Positions 22,922 to 33,656 of a stretch of 64,000 bases of DNA are shown here, one piece after another; the first letter of the stretch is position 1; each line of letters starts with the position of its first letter. A model generated the notes under the pieces. That model did not search any database and was not told the origin of the DNA. It saw only the letters and a list, made by a program, of their open reading frames with translations. Source of the DNA: Pelagimonas sp017744045 (GTDB lineage: Bacteria; Pseudomonadota; Alphaproteobacteria; Rhodobacterales; Rhodobacteraceae); assembly GCF_017744045.1 (NCBI RefSeq), contig NZ_JAGHRD010000006.1. One strand, 5' to 3'. Position numbers and translations under genes: made by a program.

Positions 22922-25104
22922 CAGCCGTAATGCCGCCCCCAGCTTCTGCCTGCCCCGCCTGCTCTGCCGCGCCTGCGGCCGAGGCGTTGGCAGCGGCTCA
23001 GGAACCAAGTGAGGCGCATATCATCCTGTCTTTGCCGACCATCCATTGCGCCGCCTGCATGTCGGCGGTGGAAAGCGCGTTGATGAAATCGGACACGGTG
23101 CGCTCGGCCCGGGTGAACCTGACCATGAAACGGGTCAGCATCGAAGCCGATCCCGATCTGACGGCGGCGGATGTGATCCCGCTGGTTGAGGCGGCGGGTT
23201 ACGAGGCACATGAGTTGGACAGCACCGCGCTGTCGGCGACACAAACCGACCGCGCCGGGCGCGAATTGCTCATGCGGCTGGCGGTGGCGGGCTTTGCCTC
23301 GATGAATGTCATGCTTTTGTCGGTGGCGGTCTGGTCAGGGGCCGAAGGGCCAACCCGCGACATGTTCCACTGGATTTCGGCAGCCATCGTGCTGCCCTCG
23401 GTTGCCTTTGCCGCGCAACCGTTTTTCAAAAATGCTTGGACAGCGCTGAAGGCCGGGCATCTCAATATGGATGTGCCGATCTCGCTGGCGATCCTGCTGG
23501 CGCTGGTGACCTCGCTATGGGAAACATCCTTGTCAGGGGAACACGCCTATTTCGACGCCGCGATTGCGCTGACTTTCTTTTTGTTGACAGGTCGTTACCT
23601 GGATCACCGCACCCGTTCTGTCGCGCGCTCGGCGGCCGAGGAATTGGCGGCGCTCGAAGTGCCCCGCGCCTGGCGTGTCACCGAGGATGGAGAGGAACAG
23701 GTCAACGTGGCCGAGCTGCAAGTGGGCGACCTGCTCCGAGTGCGCCCCGGCGGGCGGATGCCGGTGGATGGTGAGATTTCCGAGGGCACATCTGAGCTGG
23801 ATCGCTCATTGTTGACCGGGGAAACCCTGCCGGTCTTTGCCGAACCGGGGCTGAGCGTCAGCGCGGGTGAGGTCAATCTGACCGGCCCGCTGACCATCCG
23901 CGCCACCGCTGTGGGGCGCGACACCTCGCTGCATCGCATGGCCGATCTGGTCTCGATCGCGGAATCCGGGCGGTCGCGCTATACGTCTTTGGCTGACAAG
24001 GCCGCCAAGCTTTATGCGCCCGGCGTGCATATCCTGTCGGCTTTGGCCTTTATCGGCTGGTATCTCTATAGCGGCGATTTGCGCGTGGCGCTGAACATTG
24101 CCGCCGCTGTTTTGATCATCACCTGCCCCTGTGCGCTGGGTCTGGCCGTGCCAGCCGTAACCACCGCCGCCTCGGGGCGGTTGTTCAAACGTGGCTTGCT
24201 GATCAAGGACGCCACCGCGCTGGAGCGCTTGGCGCAGATCGACACGGTTGTTTTTGACAAGACCGGCACCCTGACCGCGGGCACGCCCGAGGTCAGCAAT
24301 ATCGATGATTTCACCCGCCGTGATCTAGAGATCACCTTGGCCTTGGCCTCTGGCTCTTCGCACCCGCTGTCGCAATCCCTGACCGCTGCCATTCAAGGCG
24401 CAGGTATCAGCGCGGCTGAGGTGACAGACATCCAAGAGGTTCCCGGTCACGGCACGCAAGGGCGCTGGAACGGGCAATTGGTGCGCCTGGGTCGCGCGGC
24501 CTGGGTTGACGGGCCAAGCCTGGCGCTGACCTCGACCTGTTTGCGGGTTGGGGATGGGCCGGTGCAGGCCTTTACCTTTACTGACAGGCTGCGTGACGGG
24601 GCCGAAGAGGCGGTGCGCGCGCTGCAAGAGGGCGGGCATAAGGTGATCTTGATGTCGGGCGACACCACCCCGGCGGTTGAAGCGCTGGCCAACCGGCTGG
24701 GCATCGAGCAATGGCTGGCCGAGGCCCTGCCGCAGGACAAGGCCGCGCGCATTCAGGCCCTGACCGATCAAGGGGCCAAGGTGTTGATGGTCGGTGACGG
24801 ATTGAACGACACCGCCGCGCTGACTGCCGCCCATGCCTCGATCTCGCCCGCATCAGCGCTGGACGCCGCGCGCGTGGCCTCGGACATAGTGCTGCTCGGC
24901 GGAGAGCTGGACCCAATCCCCGAAGCCATCACAACCGCGCAAAAGGCCACCCGCCGCATCCGCGAAAACTTCACCATCGCCACCTGGTACAACATTATCG
25001 CGGTGCCATTGGCGATTGCCGGCCTGTGTTCACCCCTGATTGCGGCGCTGGCCATGTCGAGCAGTTCGCTGACCGTGTCCCTGAACGCCCTGCGCCTGAG
25101 GTAA
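22918..25104 (+). CDS. ccoI: CcoI, P1B-type copper-transporting ATPase
   Basis: The 728-residue P-type ATPase has an N-terminal CPAC (12-15), a heavy-metal domain with IHCAACMS, eight expected helices, the metal-path motif TCPCALGLAVP, the phosphorylation site DKTGTLTAGTP and the hinge MVGDGLNDTAAL. It exports copper to the periplasm for the CuB centre of CcoN (CtpA/FixI group) rather than for detoxification. It overlaps ccoH by 4 bp. Confidence 0.95.
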   Translation: MTAVMPPPASACPACSAAPAAEALAAAQEPSEAHIILSLPTIHCAACMSAVESALMKSDTVRSARVNLTMKRVSIEADPDLTAADVIPLVEAAGYEAHELDSTALSATQTDRAGRELLMRLAVAGFASMNVMLLSVAVWSGAEGPTRDMFHWISAAIVLPSVAFAAQPFFKNAWTALKAGHLNMDVPISLAILLALVTSLWETSLSGEHAYFDAAIALTFFLLTGRYLDHRTRSVARSAAEELAALEVPRAWRVTEDGEEQVNVAELQVGDLLRVRPGGRMPVDGEISEGTSELDRSLLTGETLPVFAEPGLSVSAGEVNLTGPLTIRATAVGRDTSLHRMADLVSIAESGRSRYTSLADKAAKLYAPGVHILSALAFIGWYLYSGDLRVALNIAAAVLIITCPCALGLAVPAVTTAASGRLFKRGLLIKDATALERLAQIDTVVFDKTGTLTAGTPEVSNIDDFTRRDLEITLALASGSSHPLSQSLTAAIQGAGISAAEVTDIQEVPGHGTQGRWNGQLVRLGRAAWVDGPSLALTSTCLRVGDGPVQAFTFTDRLRDGAEEAVRALQEGGHKVILMSGDTTPAVEALANRLGIEQWLAEALPQDKAARIQALTDQGAKVLMVGDGLNDTAALTAAHASISPASALDAARVASDIVLLGGELDPIPEAITTAQKATRRIRENFTIATWYNIIAVPLAIAGLCSPLIAALAMSSSSLTVSLNALRLR

Positions 25105-25108
25105 CCTG

Positions 25109-25267
25109 ATGAATGTTCTGACTTATCTGATCCCGATTTCCTTGGTTCTGGGCTGTGTGGGCTTAGGCTTTTTCGTCTTTACCCTGCGATCCAACCAATA
25201 TGACGACCCCGAAGGCGACGCCCAGCGCATCCTGTCCGGCGATTATGACGACAAGCCAAAGGGGTGA
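25109..25267 (+). CDS. ccoS: CcoS, cbb3 oxidase maturation protein
   Basis: This 52-residue protein has one helix (about 5-26) followed by RSNQYDDPEGDAQRIL, the CcoS/FixS signature. It begins 4 bp after the ccoI stop. It is required for cofactor insertion into CcoN and ends the ccoGHIS operon. Confidence 0.92.
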   Translation: MNVLTYLIPISLVLGCVGLGFFVFTLRSNQYDDPEGDAQRILSGDYDDKPKG

Positions 25268-25282
25268 TTTAGGACCACGACC

Positions 25283-26290
25283 TTATAGGAACATGGCCTC
25301 GCGCTGAATCGGCTCGCGATTAGCCGCTATAAGCTCGGCCTCGCGCCGGTGCAGCGAGGGGCGGATCAGGTGATATTTGCGATCACCCACCACATCCTTA
25401 ATCGCAGCGCGATCCTTGGCATCTATCAGATTATCGACAATCTCGCTTGGCAGCAGGCTTTCGCATGGGGCCCCTTGTGCCAATAGGATATCGTGGCGAT
25501 CCAGCAGGATATGGACATAGGTCACCTGATCTTTCTCAACCTGTCGGATGCGTTTCCCATCAACTAGCGAGATGGCAGGCACCAGAATTTCCCGCTCGCC
25601 AAAGTGCAAATCCGCCTCATGGGACGAGATCAAGACCCGGTGTTGCGGCGACAATTTGATCGGCGCAAAATTCCCGATGGCCCCTTTGGGAAAGCGCACC
25701 GGAGCCGCCGCCCCGCGCCCGGACACGGTCTTTTGACCGATCCACAGGATTTCCCGAGCCACACCGCCCAGGGTGCACACGGTTTCCCCCACCTTGAGCT
25801 GACCAGCCCGAATATAACCACGCGGCGTGGCGATCTGCGTTGAGCGTTCAAAGCAGATGTATTCATGATCGTAAGCTGGGTCTTGGTCGGTCGTGTAGAA
25901 ATTTGGTGGGTTTGAGGGGCCGTAATTCGTCCAATACCAGTTTTCGAGGTCAAAATCGGGTGTCCAGATGACATGGACCGTTTCGCCGCCGCTCGTCCCT
26001 TCGAATACCACGATCCCGCCGCCGCCAGGGGCCGGATCACTGCGCACGACAACCGCATCTTCCAAATTGCCACCACCATGACCTGACCAAGTCACATCAT
26101 AAGTATCGCCAACTTCAAACACCCTTGGGTCAGGGTCACCGTCATTCGTAGTGATTTGCAGGTTAGAGGTCGAATTGGGCGGATGATCGAACCGAGAATA
26201 GCCAGGATCAATGCCGACATTGCTGCCGCTTGCGACGGCAAAGGAGTTATCCCCTCCTTCAATTGTAAACGAGGCCACCAATTCAAACAC
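25283..26290 (-). CDS. Hint_2 (hedgehog/intein-type) domain protein
   Basis: The 335-residue product has an N-terminal region (about 1-145) rich in Gly, Asp and Thr with a beta-rich look. A Hint domain (about 146-300) starts at the nucleophile Cys of CFERSTQIATPRGYI and includes LKVGETVCTLGG and LSPQHRVLIS, the conserved His block. Such domains self-cleave before the Cys. These proteins are frequent and often secreted in Roseobacters, but their purpose is largely unknown. The start is GTG with TAGGGG upstream. No signal peptide is obvious. Confidence 0.8.
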   Translation of the reverse strand: MFELVASFTIEGGDNSFAVASGSNVGIDPGYSRFDHPPNSTSNLQITTNDGDPDPRVFEVGDTYDVTWSGHGGGNLEDAVVVRSDPAPGGGGIVVFEGTSGGETVHVIWTPDFDLENWYWTNYGPSNPPNFYTTDQDPAYDHEYICFERSTQIATPRGYIRAGQLKVGETVCTLGGVAREILWIGQKTVSGRGAAAPVRFPKGAIGNFAPIKLSPQHRVLISSHEADLHFGEREILVPAISLVDGKRIRQVEKDQVTYVHILLDRHDILLAQGAPCESLLPSEIVDNLIDAKDRAAIKDVVGDRKYHLIRPSLHRREAELIAANREPIQREAMFL

Positions 26291-26368
26291 CCCTACGTCA
26301 CGCTGCTGCGCAGAAATTACCGGTTCGAGGTTAATTCGCAGTAAAGCCGTGATATTCAGGGTCTTACC

Positions 26369-26827
26369 CTAAACGGGCAGCGCCGTGGTCTTGAACACGG
26401 TGCGCAAGGCAAAGCTGGATTGCATCTGCGCCACGCCCGGCAGGCGGGTCAGGTATTGGCGGTGAATGCGGGCGAAATCCTCGGTGTCTTCGGCAACAAC
26501 CTTGAGGATGTAATCCGCCGTGCCCGCCATCAGGTGGCATTCCAGCACATCCGGCACCCGCGCCACCGCCTTTTCAAAGGCCTCAAGCACTTCATCCGCC
26601 TGCGCGCTGAGCTTGATCTCGACAAAAACCGTGGTCGGCATACCCAGCTTGCGCGCATTCAGAAGCGCCACGTAGTCACGCACATAGCCGTCAGCCTCTA
26701 ATCGCTGCACCCGGCGGTGACAGGCCGAGGCCGAAAGATTGACCTCTTCGGAGAGGTCCGAATTGGAAATGCGCCCCTTGCGTTGCAGTACTCTTAGGAT
26801 TCGGCGATCTGTCTCGTCCAGGCTCAT
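26369..26827 (-). CDS. Lrp/AsnC-family regulator
   Basis: The 152-residue protein opens LDETDRRILRVLQRKGRISN with the Lrp winged helix (ACHRRVQRLEADGYV) and has a C-terminal RAM/AsnC ligand-binding domain. It is divergent from alanine dehydrogenase and probably controls it in response to alanine (the AldR/Lrp role). Confidence 0.93.
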   Translation of the reverse strand: MSLDETDRRILRVLQRKGRISNSDLSEEVNLSASACHRRVQRLEADGYVRDYVALLNARKLGMPTTVFVEIKLSAQADEVLEAFEKAVARVPDVLECHLMAGTADYILKVVAEDTEDFARIHRQYLTRLPGVAQMQSSFALRTVFKTTALPV

Positions 26828-26854
26828 CTACGCCCCTTTCATCGAATAATCTCC

Positions 26855-26880
26855 ACAATCGTCGAAGATTCTTCGATTGT
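26855..26880. promoter_or_regulatory. Nested inverted repeats in the lrp/ald spacer
   Basis: ACAATCG (26855-26861) and CGATTGT (26874-26880) flank a 13-bp palindrome CGAAGATTCTTCG (26863-26875). The block lies in the divergent spacer and is a candidate Lrp-type operator for both genes. Confidence 0.5.
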
Positions 26881-26962
26881 TGACGCTAACTACGCAGCAT
26901 TTTCGGACAGAAAATTCAAGCGTTTCATTCATGCTTAAAAAATAGGCGAACGGAGGATGACC

Positions 26963-28054
<1,092 letters not shown>

Positions 28055-28084
<30 letters not shown>

Positions 28085-28834
28085 GGTCGGCTTGGCACCC
28101 GGTGCCGTCCCTTCGCGTCCCCTAATTGCCAGGGGCGGCACCCCATATTTCTGTCGAAAGGCGCGCGAAAACGCCTCGGGCGAGGCATAGCCATAGCGCC
28201 GCGACACCGCATCGACACGATGCCCCAGGCGCAGATCCTGACGCGCCACACTCAGCCGCCATTGCCGCAGATAGCTCATCGGGGTTTGCCCGACTTTCTG
28301 GGCGAAGATCTCAGCAAAGCGCGAGGGGGACAGCCCCGCCTCTGCCGCCAGATCCGGCCCGGTCCAGCCATGGCCCGGCCGGTTATGCATCGCCACCAAA
28401 GCCCGGGCGAGGCGATCATCCGACAGGCCGGACAAGATGCCAATCTGCGCGCAGCCGTTTTCGAATTGAAAGCGCAGCAAGCGCACGATGATCACCTCTG
28501 CCAGCCGCCGCATCACCGAGGTGCCGCCACAGCGATGCGCCTCGGCCTCGCAGGTCAGAGCGATCACCAGCCCCTGCAAGTCGGGGCTGGTAACGGGCAT
28601 CTCCATCCGCTCGGGCAGGCCCCTTTGAATCGGATTGTCCTTGCTGCCCCAATCCACCAGCGCCGCAAATTTCGCGCCGGACGCAGGCTGCGCCTGTTTG
28701 TGAAACAGAATGTGCTGCCCCGCCCCCGATTGCGTCACCACCAGATGCGCCGGTTCATCCACAACGGGCGTGATGGCAATATCAAAGCGTTCGATCAAAT
28801 CAGCCAAGCGATCGGGACGGTTGGGACCGGACAT
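28055..28834 (-). CDS. AraC-family regulator with cupin_6 N-terminal domain
   Basis: The 259-residue protein has an N-terminal ligand domain (about 1-125, SGAGQHILFHKQ) and a C-terminal double HTH (about 155-245). LAAEAGLSPSRFAEIFAQKV and AVSRRYGYASPEAFSRAFRQ are the typical helices. It is divergent from the peroxiredoxin-like gene, its likely target. Confidence 0.9.
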
Positions 28835-28925
28835 GAGTTTCGATATTCCTGCAAGGTTTTTCGGATTTTCCTAGCTCAAACTTGCGCAATATAGGGTCAT
28901 CGTCAAGTTCACAGAGGAATTCCAG

Positions 28926-29462
28926 ATGTTGATGCCCCGCCAGAAAACCCCGAACCTGCAATTGCCAACGCTTGATCACGGCACTTTTGACCTGTCCCAG
29001 ATCACCTCTGAGCGTGGTATTTTGGTGGTGTTCTATCGCGGGCTGCATTGCCCGATCTGCGCCAATTACCTCAGCGAATTGGCCAAGCAGCAAGACAAGT
29101 TCGCAGAGCGCGGGGTTGAGGTGATTGCCGTCAGTTCGGATGGCCAAGAGCGCGCCCGTGCCATGGCGGACAAGGTCGGTGCTGAGAGCTTGCGCTTTGC
29201 CTATGATCTGCCGCTGGATCAGGCCCGTGATTGGGGGCTGTATATCTCGACCTCACGCGGCAAGACCTCGATTGGAATCGAAGAACCTGCGCTGTTCTCG
29301 GAACCCGGGTTCTTTTTGATCAATCCCGATCAGACGCTCTATTTCGGCTCGGTGCAGACCATGCCCTTTGTGCGCCCGCATTTCTCGGAACTTGTCGGAG
29401 CCTTGGATTTTGCCATCGCCAATAATTATCCGGCGCGTGGCGAATATACCGGTGCCGTTTGA
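28926..29462 (+). CDS. Peroxiredoxin-like (AhpC/TSA) protein
   Basis: The 178-residue thioredoxin-fold protein has YRGLHCPICANYL (about 38-50), in which Cys43 is the presumed peroxidatic residue, paired in a CxxC. This differs from the single Cys plus T-x-x-C pattern of typical 2-Cys AhpC and suggests a bacterioferritin-comigratory or AhpC/TSA variant that may work as a thiol oxidoreductase. The SD AGAGGAA is clear. Divergent from the AraC gene. Confidence 0.85.
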   Translation: MLMPRQKTPNLQLPTLDHGTFDLSQITSERGILVVFYRGLHCPICANYLSELAKQQDKFAERGVEVIAVSSDGQERARAMADKVGAESLRFAYDLPLDQARDWGLYISTSRGKTSIGIEEPALFSEPGFFLINPDQTLYFGSVQTMPFVRPHFSELVGALDFAIANNYPARGEYTGAV

Positions 29463-29466
29463 ACCA

Positions 29467-29494
29467 TAAAAAAAGGGGGCCGTGTGGCCCCCTT
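29467..29494. terminator. Bidirectional terminator between peroxiredoxin-like gene and mscL
   Basis: AAAGGGGGCC and GGCCCCCTTT pair around GTGT, flanked by A and T runs. It serves convergent genes on both sides. Confidence 0.85.
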
Positions 29495-29516
29495 TCCCAT
29501 CGCACCGTAGTGCAGA

Positions 29517-29939
29517 TTACTTTTTCAGGCTGTCGCGGATTTCCATCAGGATATCCAGCTCGGTCGGGCCTGCTGGCTCTTCTGCCTTGGGCTCCTCGGG
29601 CTCTTCTGCGGCGGCCTTGGCCTTGTTGACCATCTTGACCAGCATGAAGACCACAAAGGCGATGATCAAAAAGTTGATCACGGCCATGACAAAGCGACCA
29701 ATGGCAAAGACCGGCGCGCCTGCTTCTTCGGCGGCGGCCAGGGTGCCATAGGCTTCGCCGTTCAGCGCATAGAACCATTCGGTGAAATCAACGCCGCCCA
29801 TGAACAAGCCGATGATCGGATTGATCAGGTCGCCAACCAGCGATGTCACAATCGCGGTAAATGCGGCACCAATGATGATACCGACTGCCATATCCATAAC
29901 ATTGCCCTTGGCAATGAAATCCTTGAATTCCTGGATCAT
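29517..29939 (-). CDS. mscL: Large-conductance mechanosensitive channel
   Basis: The 140-residue channel opens MIQEFKDFIAKGNVMDMAVG, the typical MscL start, with TM1 IIIGAAFTAIVTSLV, a periplasmic loop and TM2 (about 85-110). A charged C-terminal helix ends ELDILMEIRDSLKK. It releases solutes under hypo-osmotic shock. Upstream in-frame codons lack family similarity. Confidence 0.96.
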   Translation of the reverse strand: MIQEFKDFIAKGNVMDMAVGIIIGAAFTAIVTSLVGDLINPIIGLFMGGVDFTEWFYALNGEAYGTLAAAEEAGAPVFAIGRFVMAVINFLIIAFVVFMLVKMVNKAKAAAEEPEEPKAEEPAGPTELDILMEIRDSLKK

Positions 29940-30076
29940 GTCCCAGTTCCCCTTTTTCCCAAGCAGGCCCACCCCTGCCGCGTCAAGATAACGCGGGAAC
30001 AGTTCATTCACGCAATGGTGTTTGAGAAAAAGAGGGAAATTAGATGTGCCTTTCCCACAACGGGGCGTGCTGGCGG

Positions 30077-30526
30077 TTACGCGGGCAGGTCGCCGGTCTG
30101 CACATAGCGCAGGATCTGCACCACCTGTTCAGGCGTGCGGGCCACGGCAAGCGCGGCGGCATCCACCTCTTTCAAGGCGTGATCATGTTCGGGTTGTTGC
30201 AGGATAATCAGAGACTTGCCCAGCGCACTGGCATAACCCGCATCAAAGGCCGCGTTCCATTGGCGGTACTTTTCGCCAAAGCGGACCACAACGATATCGG
30301 CCTCTTCGATCAGCTTGCGTGTGCGGATGGCGTTCATCTGCGCGCCCTTGTGATCATGCCAGAATTTGTTGTCCTCCGCGCCCAGAATCTTGACCCCGCA
30401 ATCATCTGACCCCGCGTGATCGGTGTTGGGCGCGCTGAAAATCATGTCGAGCCCATCGGCCCCGTCAATAATCTGATCGCGCCAATCGGTGTGAATTTCG
30501 CCGGAAAGGTAGACGTGGAATGTCAT
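30077..30526 (-). CDS. YtoQ family protein
   Basis: The 149-residue protein opens MTFHVYLSGEIHTDWRDQI and contains FSAPNTDHAGSDDCG and RFGEKYRQWNAAFDAGYA. This is the YtoQ family, with a nucleoside 2-deoxyribosyltransferase-like fold and no established function. The ATG at 30526 gives the family start. Confidence 0.88.
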   Translation of the reverse strand: MTFHVYLSGEIHTDWRDQIIDGADGLDMIFSAPNTDHAGSDDCGVKILGAEDNKFWHDHKGAQMNAIRTRKLIEEADIVVVRFGEKYRQWNAAFDAGYASALGKSLIILQQPEHDHALKEVDAAALAVARTPEQVVQILRYVQTGDLPA

Positions 30527-30583
30527 GGTGAGGCCTTTGTGCTGAATTTTGCCCCAAGATAGCTGCCCGCGCGGAATTGGCAA

Positions 30584-30853
30584 TCAGCGTTGCCAGAACC
30601 GTTTTGATTTCGATTTGGTAGCCTTGAGGTGTTTGCGCAGCTCTGTATAGCCGCCGATTTTCTGCCCATCGACAAAGATCAAGGGCGTGGTTGCCACGTG
30701 ATGTTTGTCTTTAAAGGCGTCGGTTTCGGCGCGGCTGCGTAGGACGTGCTCTTCGATCTCGAACCCCTGTTTGCGCAGCAGATCGCGCGCGGCGGTGCCG
30801 TAGCCGCAGGTGTATTTGGGCAATTCCATCCGATAGAGAACGGCTTTGGGCAT
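30584..30853 (-). CDS. Glutaredoxin-like protein with CGYG motif
   Basis: The 89-residue thioredoxin-fold protein has YTCGYGTAARDLL (about 14-26) where glutaredoxins have CPYC, plus TTPLIFVDGQKIGGYTEL with the cis-Pro and GG glutathione-binding motif. One Cys remains in the active loop, so it would act monothiol. It lies between ytoQ and dimethylglycine dehydrogenase on the same strand. Confidence 0.8.
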   Translation of the reverse strand: MPKAVLYRMELPKYTCGYGTAARDLLRKQGFEIEEHVLRSRAETDAFKDKHHVATTPLIFVDGQKIGGYTELRKHLKATKSKSKRFWQR

Positions 30854-30880
30854 CGGGGTCTCCTTTGTGAGACACTTACA

Positions 30881-30919
30881 AAAGAAACGGGGCCTGCCAA
30901 AGCAAGCCCCGTCTTTTCA
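30881..30919 (-). terminator. Terminator of the dimethylglycine dehydrogenase-like gene
   Basis: ACGGGGC and GCCCCGT pair around a 12-nt loop (30889-30914). On the minus strand the stem is followed by TTTCTTTTG. Confidence 0.75.
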
Positions 30920-30946
30920 CGTTTCGGTGACCTTTTGCAGGCCCAC

Positions 30947-33454
30947 TCACCCATCCTTGCGGATGGTCTCGTTCTTTGGGTCATAGGGGCTGTCGCAGGT
31001 GACAACCGCATCCCAGAGCTTGTCTTGCATTTTTACCTGCAGCTTGGTGCCTTCGACCGCCAGCTCTGGCGGCAGATAGCCCATGCCGATGCTCTTTTCG
31101 AAGGCGACCGAGTAGCCGCCCGAGGTCAGACGACCAACACGGGTGCCATCCAGAGTGTAAAGCGCCTCGCGGCCCCAGGGATCGGCATCGGACGGGCCGT
31201 CGATCAGCAGGGTGCAGCATTTTACACGAATGCCTTTGGCTTCCATCTCGGCCTTGCCGTGGAAATCCTTGGACAGGTCGATAAAGCGCGGCAGATCAGC
31301 CTCGGCTGGGGTCGCGTCGCGCCCCAGCTCGGTGCCAAAGGCGCGGTAGGATTTCTCCTGACGCAGCCAGTTCTGCGCCCGTGCGCCAACCAGCTTCATC
31401 CCATGTTTTTCCCCGGCCTTTTCGAGCAGGTCAAAGAGGTAGTTCTGCATCTCGATCGGGTGATGCAGCTCCCAGCCGAGCTCACCGGTATAAGCGACGC
31501 GAATGGCATTGACCGGGCACATGCCCAGCTCGATCTGGCGCGCGCTAAGCCATGGGAAGCGTTTGTTAGAGAGCGCCGTGGCAGGATCGGCGTCAACGAT
31601 GACCTCTTTCAGCACGTCGCGGGATTTTGGCCCGGCAATGGCAAAGACGCCCCATTGCGTGGTGACATCCTGGATCTCGATATAGCCGAATTCCTCCATC
31701 TTGTCCTCGGCCGCCTTGCGCAGGAAATCTGCGTCATATTCGGTCCAGGCTCCGGCGGAGACGAGGTAGTAGTTATTCTCGCCATTGCGCACGATGGTGT
31801 ATTCGGTGCGGGTGGTCCCGGCAGCGGTCAGCGCATAGGTCAGGTTGATGCGGCCAACCTTGGGCAGCTTGTTACAGGTGAACCAGTCGAGGAACTGGGT
31901 GGCGCCGGGGCCTTTGACCACGTGTTTGGTAAAGGCGGTGGCGTCGATCAGGCCCACACCCTCGCGGATCGCCTTGGCCTCGTCCACCGCGTGTTGCCAC
32001 CAGCCACCGCGACGGAAAGACCGGCTTTCCTTGTCAAAATTGTCAGGCGCATCCAGCGGGCCGAAATAGTTCGGGCGCTCCCAACCGTTGACCCAACCAA
32101 ACTGCGCGCCACGGGCCTTTTGACGGTCATAGGCGGGCGCGGTGCGCAATGGGCGGCAGGCCTCCCGCTCTTCATCCGGGTGGTGCAGGATGTAGACGTG
32201 TTCGTAGCATTCCTCGTTCTTGCGCGCCGCGAATTCGGTGGTCATCCAGTTGGAGCTGTAGCGTTTGGGATCGAGCGAGGCCATGTCGATCTCGGCCTCA
32301 CCATCCACCATCATCTGAGCCAGGTAATAGCCGGTGCCGCCTGCTGCAGTGATGCCAAAGCTGAAGCCCTCGGCCAGCCACATGTTGCGCAGGCCAGGGG
32401 CCGGGCCAACCAGCGGGTTGCCGTCGGGCGTGTAGCAGATCGGGCCGTTGAAATCATCCTTGAGACCGGATTCGGCGCAGGACGGCACACGCTCGGCCAT
32501 GGCCATGTATTGATCGGCAATCCGGTCCAGATCGAGCGGGAAGAGGTCGGCGCGGAAGCTGTCAGGCACCCCATGTTCAAAACGCGCCGGTGCGCCATGT
32601 TCATAGATGCCCAAAATCCAGCCACCGCGTTCCTCGCGCGCATAGGATTCATTGTCAGCGTCGCGCACAACCGGGTGCTCGGGGTTGCCCGCCTCGCGCC
32701 ATTTCACCAGCTCGGGGTCTGTGTCCATGACGATAAAGGTGTGCTCGACTGGAATGGCGGGCATCTTGATCCCCAGCATCTTGGCGGTGCGCTGGGCGTG
32801 GTTTCCGGATGCGGTTACAACATGCTCGGCGGTGATCACGACCTGTTCGTCGGATGGCACAAGGTTTCCGCCCTTTTCCACCATCTTGGTGCAGGTGACT
32901 TCCCAATGGGTGCCGTTCCAGTGGAAAGCATCCGCCTGGATCTTGCGCACGATGTCCACGCCCCGCTGGCGCGCGCCCTTGGCCATGGCCTGGGTCACGT
33001 CGGCAGGGTTAATATAACCGTCCTCAGTGTGATAGATCGCGCCCTTGAGGTCACCGGTCTCGATCAGCGGCCAGCGTTCCTTGATCTGTTCGGGGGTCAG
33101 CCATTCATAGGCCACATCGCAGGTTTCGGCGGTCGAGGCATAGAGCATGTATTCATCCATGCGCTCCTGCGTCTGCGCCATGCGCAGGTTGCCAACCACG
33201 GCAAAACCGGCATTCAGCCCGGTTTCCTCTTCGAGGGTCTTGTAGAAATCCACCGAGTATTTGTGGATATGCGTGGTGGCATAAGACATGTTGAACAGCG
33301 GCAACAGGCCCGCCGCATGCCAGGTGGAACCGGATGTCAGTTCATCCCGTTCAATCAACATCACATCATCCCAGCCAGCCTTGGCCAAGTGATAGGCAAT
33401 CGAGGTTCCGACGGCGCCACCGCCAACGACCAATGCTTTGACTTGGGTTTTCAT
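30947..33454 (-). CDS. Dimethylglycine/sarcosine dehydrogenase-like flavoprotein (DAO-GcvT fusion)
   Basis: The 835-residue enzyme has an N-terminal FAD domain (about 1-390) with VVGGGAVGTSIAYHLAKAG and TSGSTWHAAGLL, the motif whose His binds FAD covalently. A linker domain (FAO_M) and a C-terminal folate-binding GcvT domain (about 430-830) follow. It oxidatively demethylates dimethylglycine or sarcosine, passing the C1 unit to tetrahydrofolate, a step of glycine betaine breakdown common in marine Roseobacters. The ATG at 33454 matches family starts. Substrate choice cannot be settled from sequence alone. Confidence 0.9.
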   Translation of the reverse strand: MKTQVKALVVGGGAVGTSIAYHLAKAGWDDVMLIERDELTSGSTWHAAGLLPLFNMSYATTHIHKYSVDFYKTLEEETGLNAGFAVVGNLRMAQTQERMDEYMLYASTAETCDVAYEWLTPEQIKERWPLIETGDLKGAIYHTEDGYINPADVTQAMAKGARQRGVDIVRKIQADAFHWNGTHWEVTCTKMVEKGGNLVPSDEQVVITAEHVVTASGNHAQRTAKMLGIKMPAIPVEHTFIVMDTDPELVKWREAGNPEHPVVRDADNESYAREERGGWILGIYEHGAPARFEHGVPDSFRADLFPLDLDRIADQYMAMAERVPSCAESGLKDDFNGPICYTPDGNPLVGPAPGLRNMWLAEGFSFGITAAGGTGYYLAQMMVDGEAEIDMASLDPKRYSSNWMTTEFAARKNEECYEHVYILHHPDEEREACRPLRTAPAYDRQKARGAQFGWVNGWERPNYFGPLDAPDNFDKESRSFRRGGWWQHAVDEAKAIREGVGLIDATAFTKHVVKGPGATQFLDWFTCNKLPKVGRINLTYALTAAGTTRTEYTIVRNGENNYYLVSAGAWTEYDADFLRKAAEDKMEEFGYIEIQDVTTQWGVFAIAGPKSRDVLKEVIVDADPATALSNKRFPWLSARQIELGMCPVNAIRVAYTGELGWELHHPIEMQNYLFDLLEKAGEKHGMKLVGARAQNWLRQEKSYRAFGTELGRDATPAEADLPRFIDLSKDFHGKAEMEAKGIRVKCCTLLIDGPSDADPWGREALYTLDGTRVGRLTSGGYSVAFEKSIGMGYLPPELAVEGTKLQVKMQDKLWDAVVTCDSPYDPKNETIRKDG

Positions 33455-33656
33455 GTCACTTCTCCTGCGAGCTTTGACAAAGTGATACCGCCAGTTGCCC
33501 CGCCCGTCAGAGCCAGCCCGACCGGTTAGGGTGAGAAAACGACCTTGGATTTTGTATATGCGCAACTTGATAAAACATACCGGCAATTTCCCAAGCCCTG
33601 CCATATCCTTGCCGCTATTTGGCGTCAGGTTTTGCGAAAGGATTTTGGAGTGCGTT

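Noticed and set aside
30746..33529. Long 927-codon open frame on the plus strand
   Set aside because: It is antisense to the dimethylglycine dehydrogenase gene, has a composition typical of GC-rich shadow frames and no recognisable motif.
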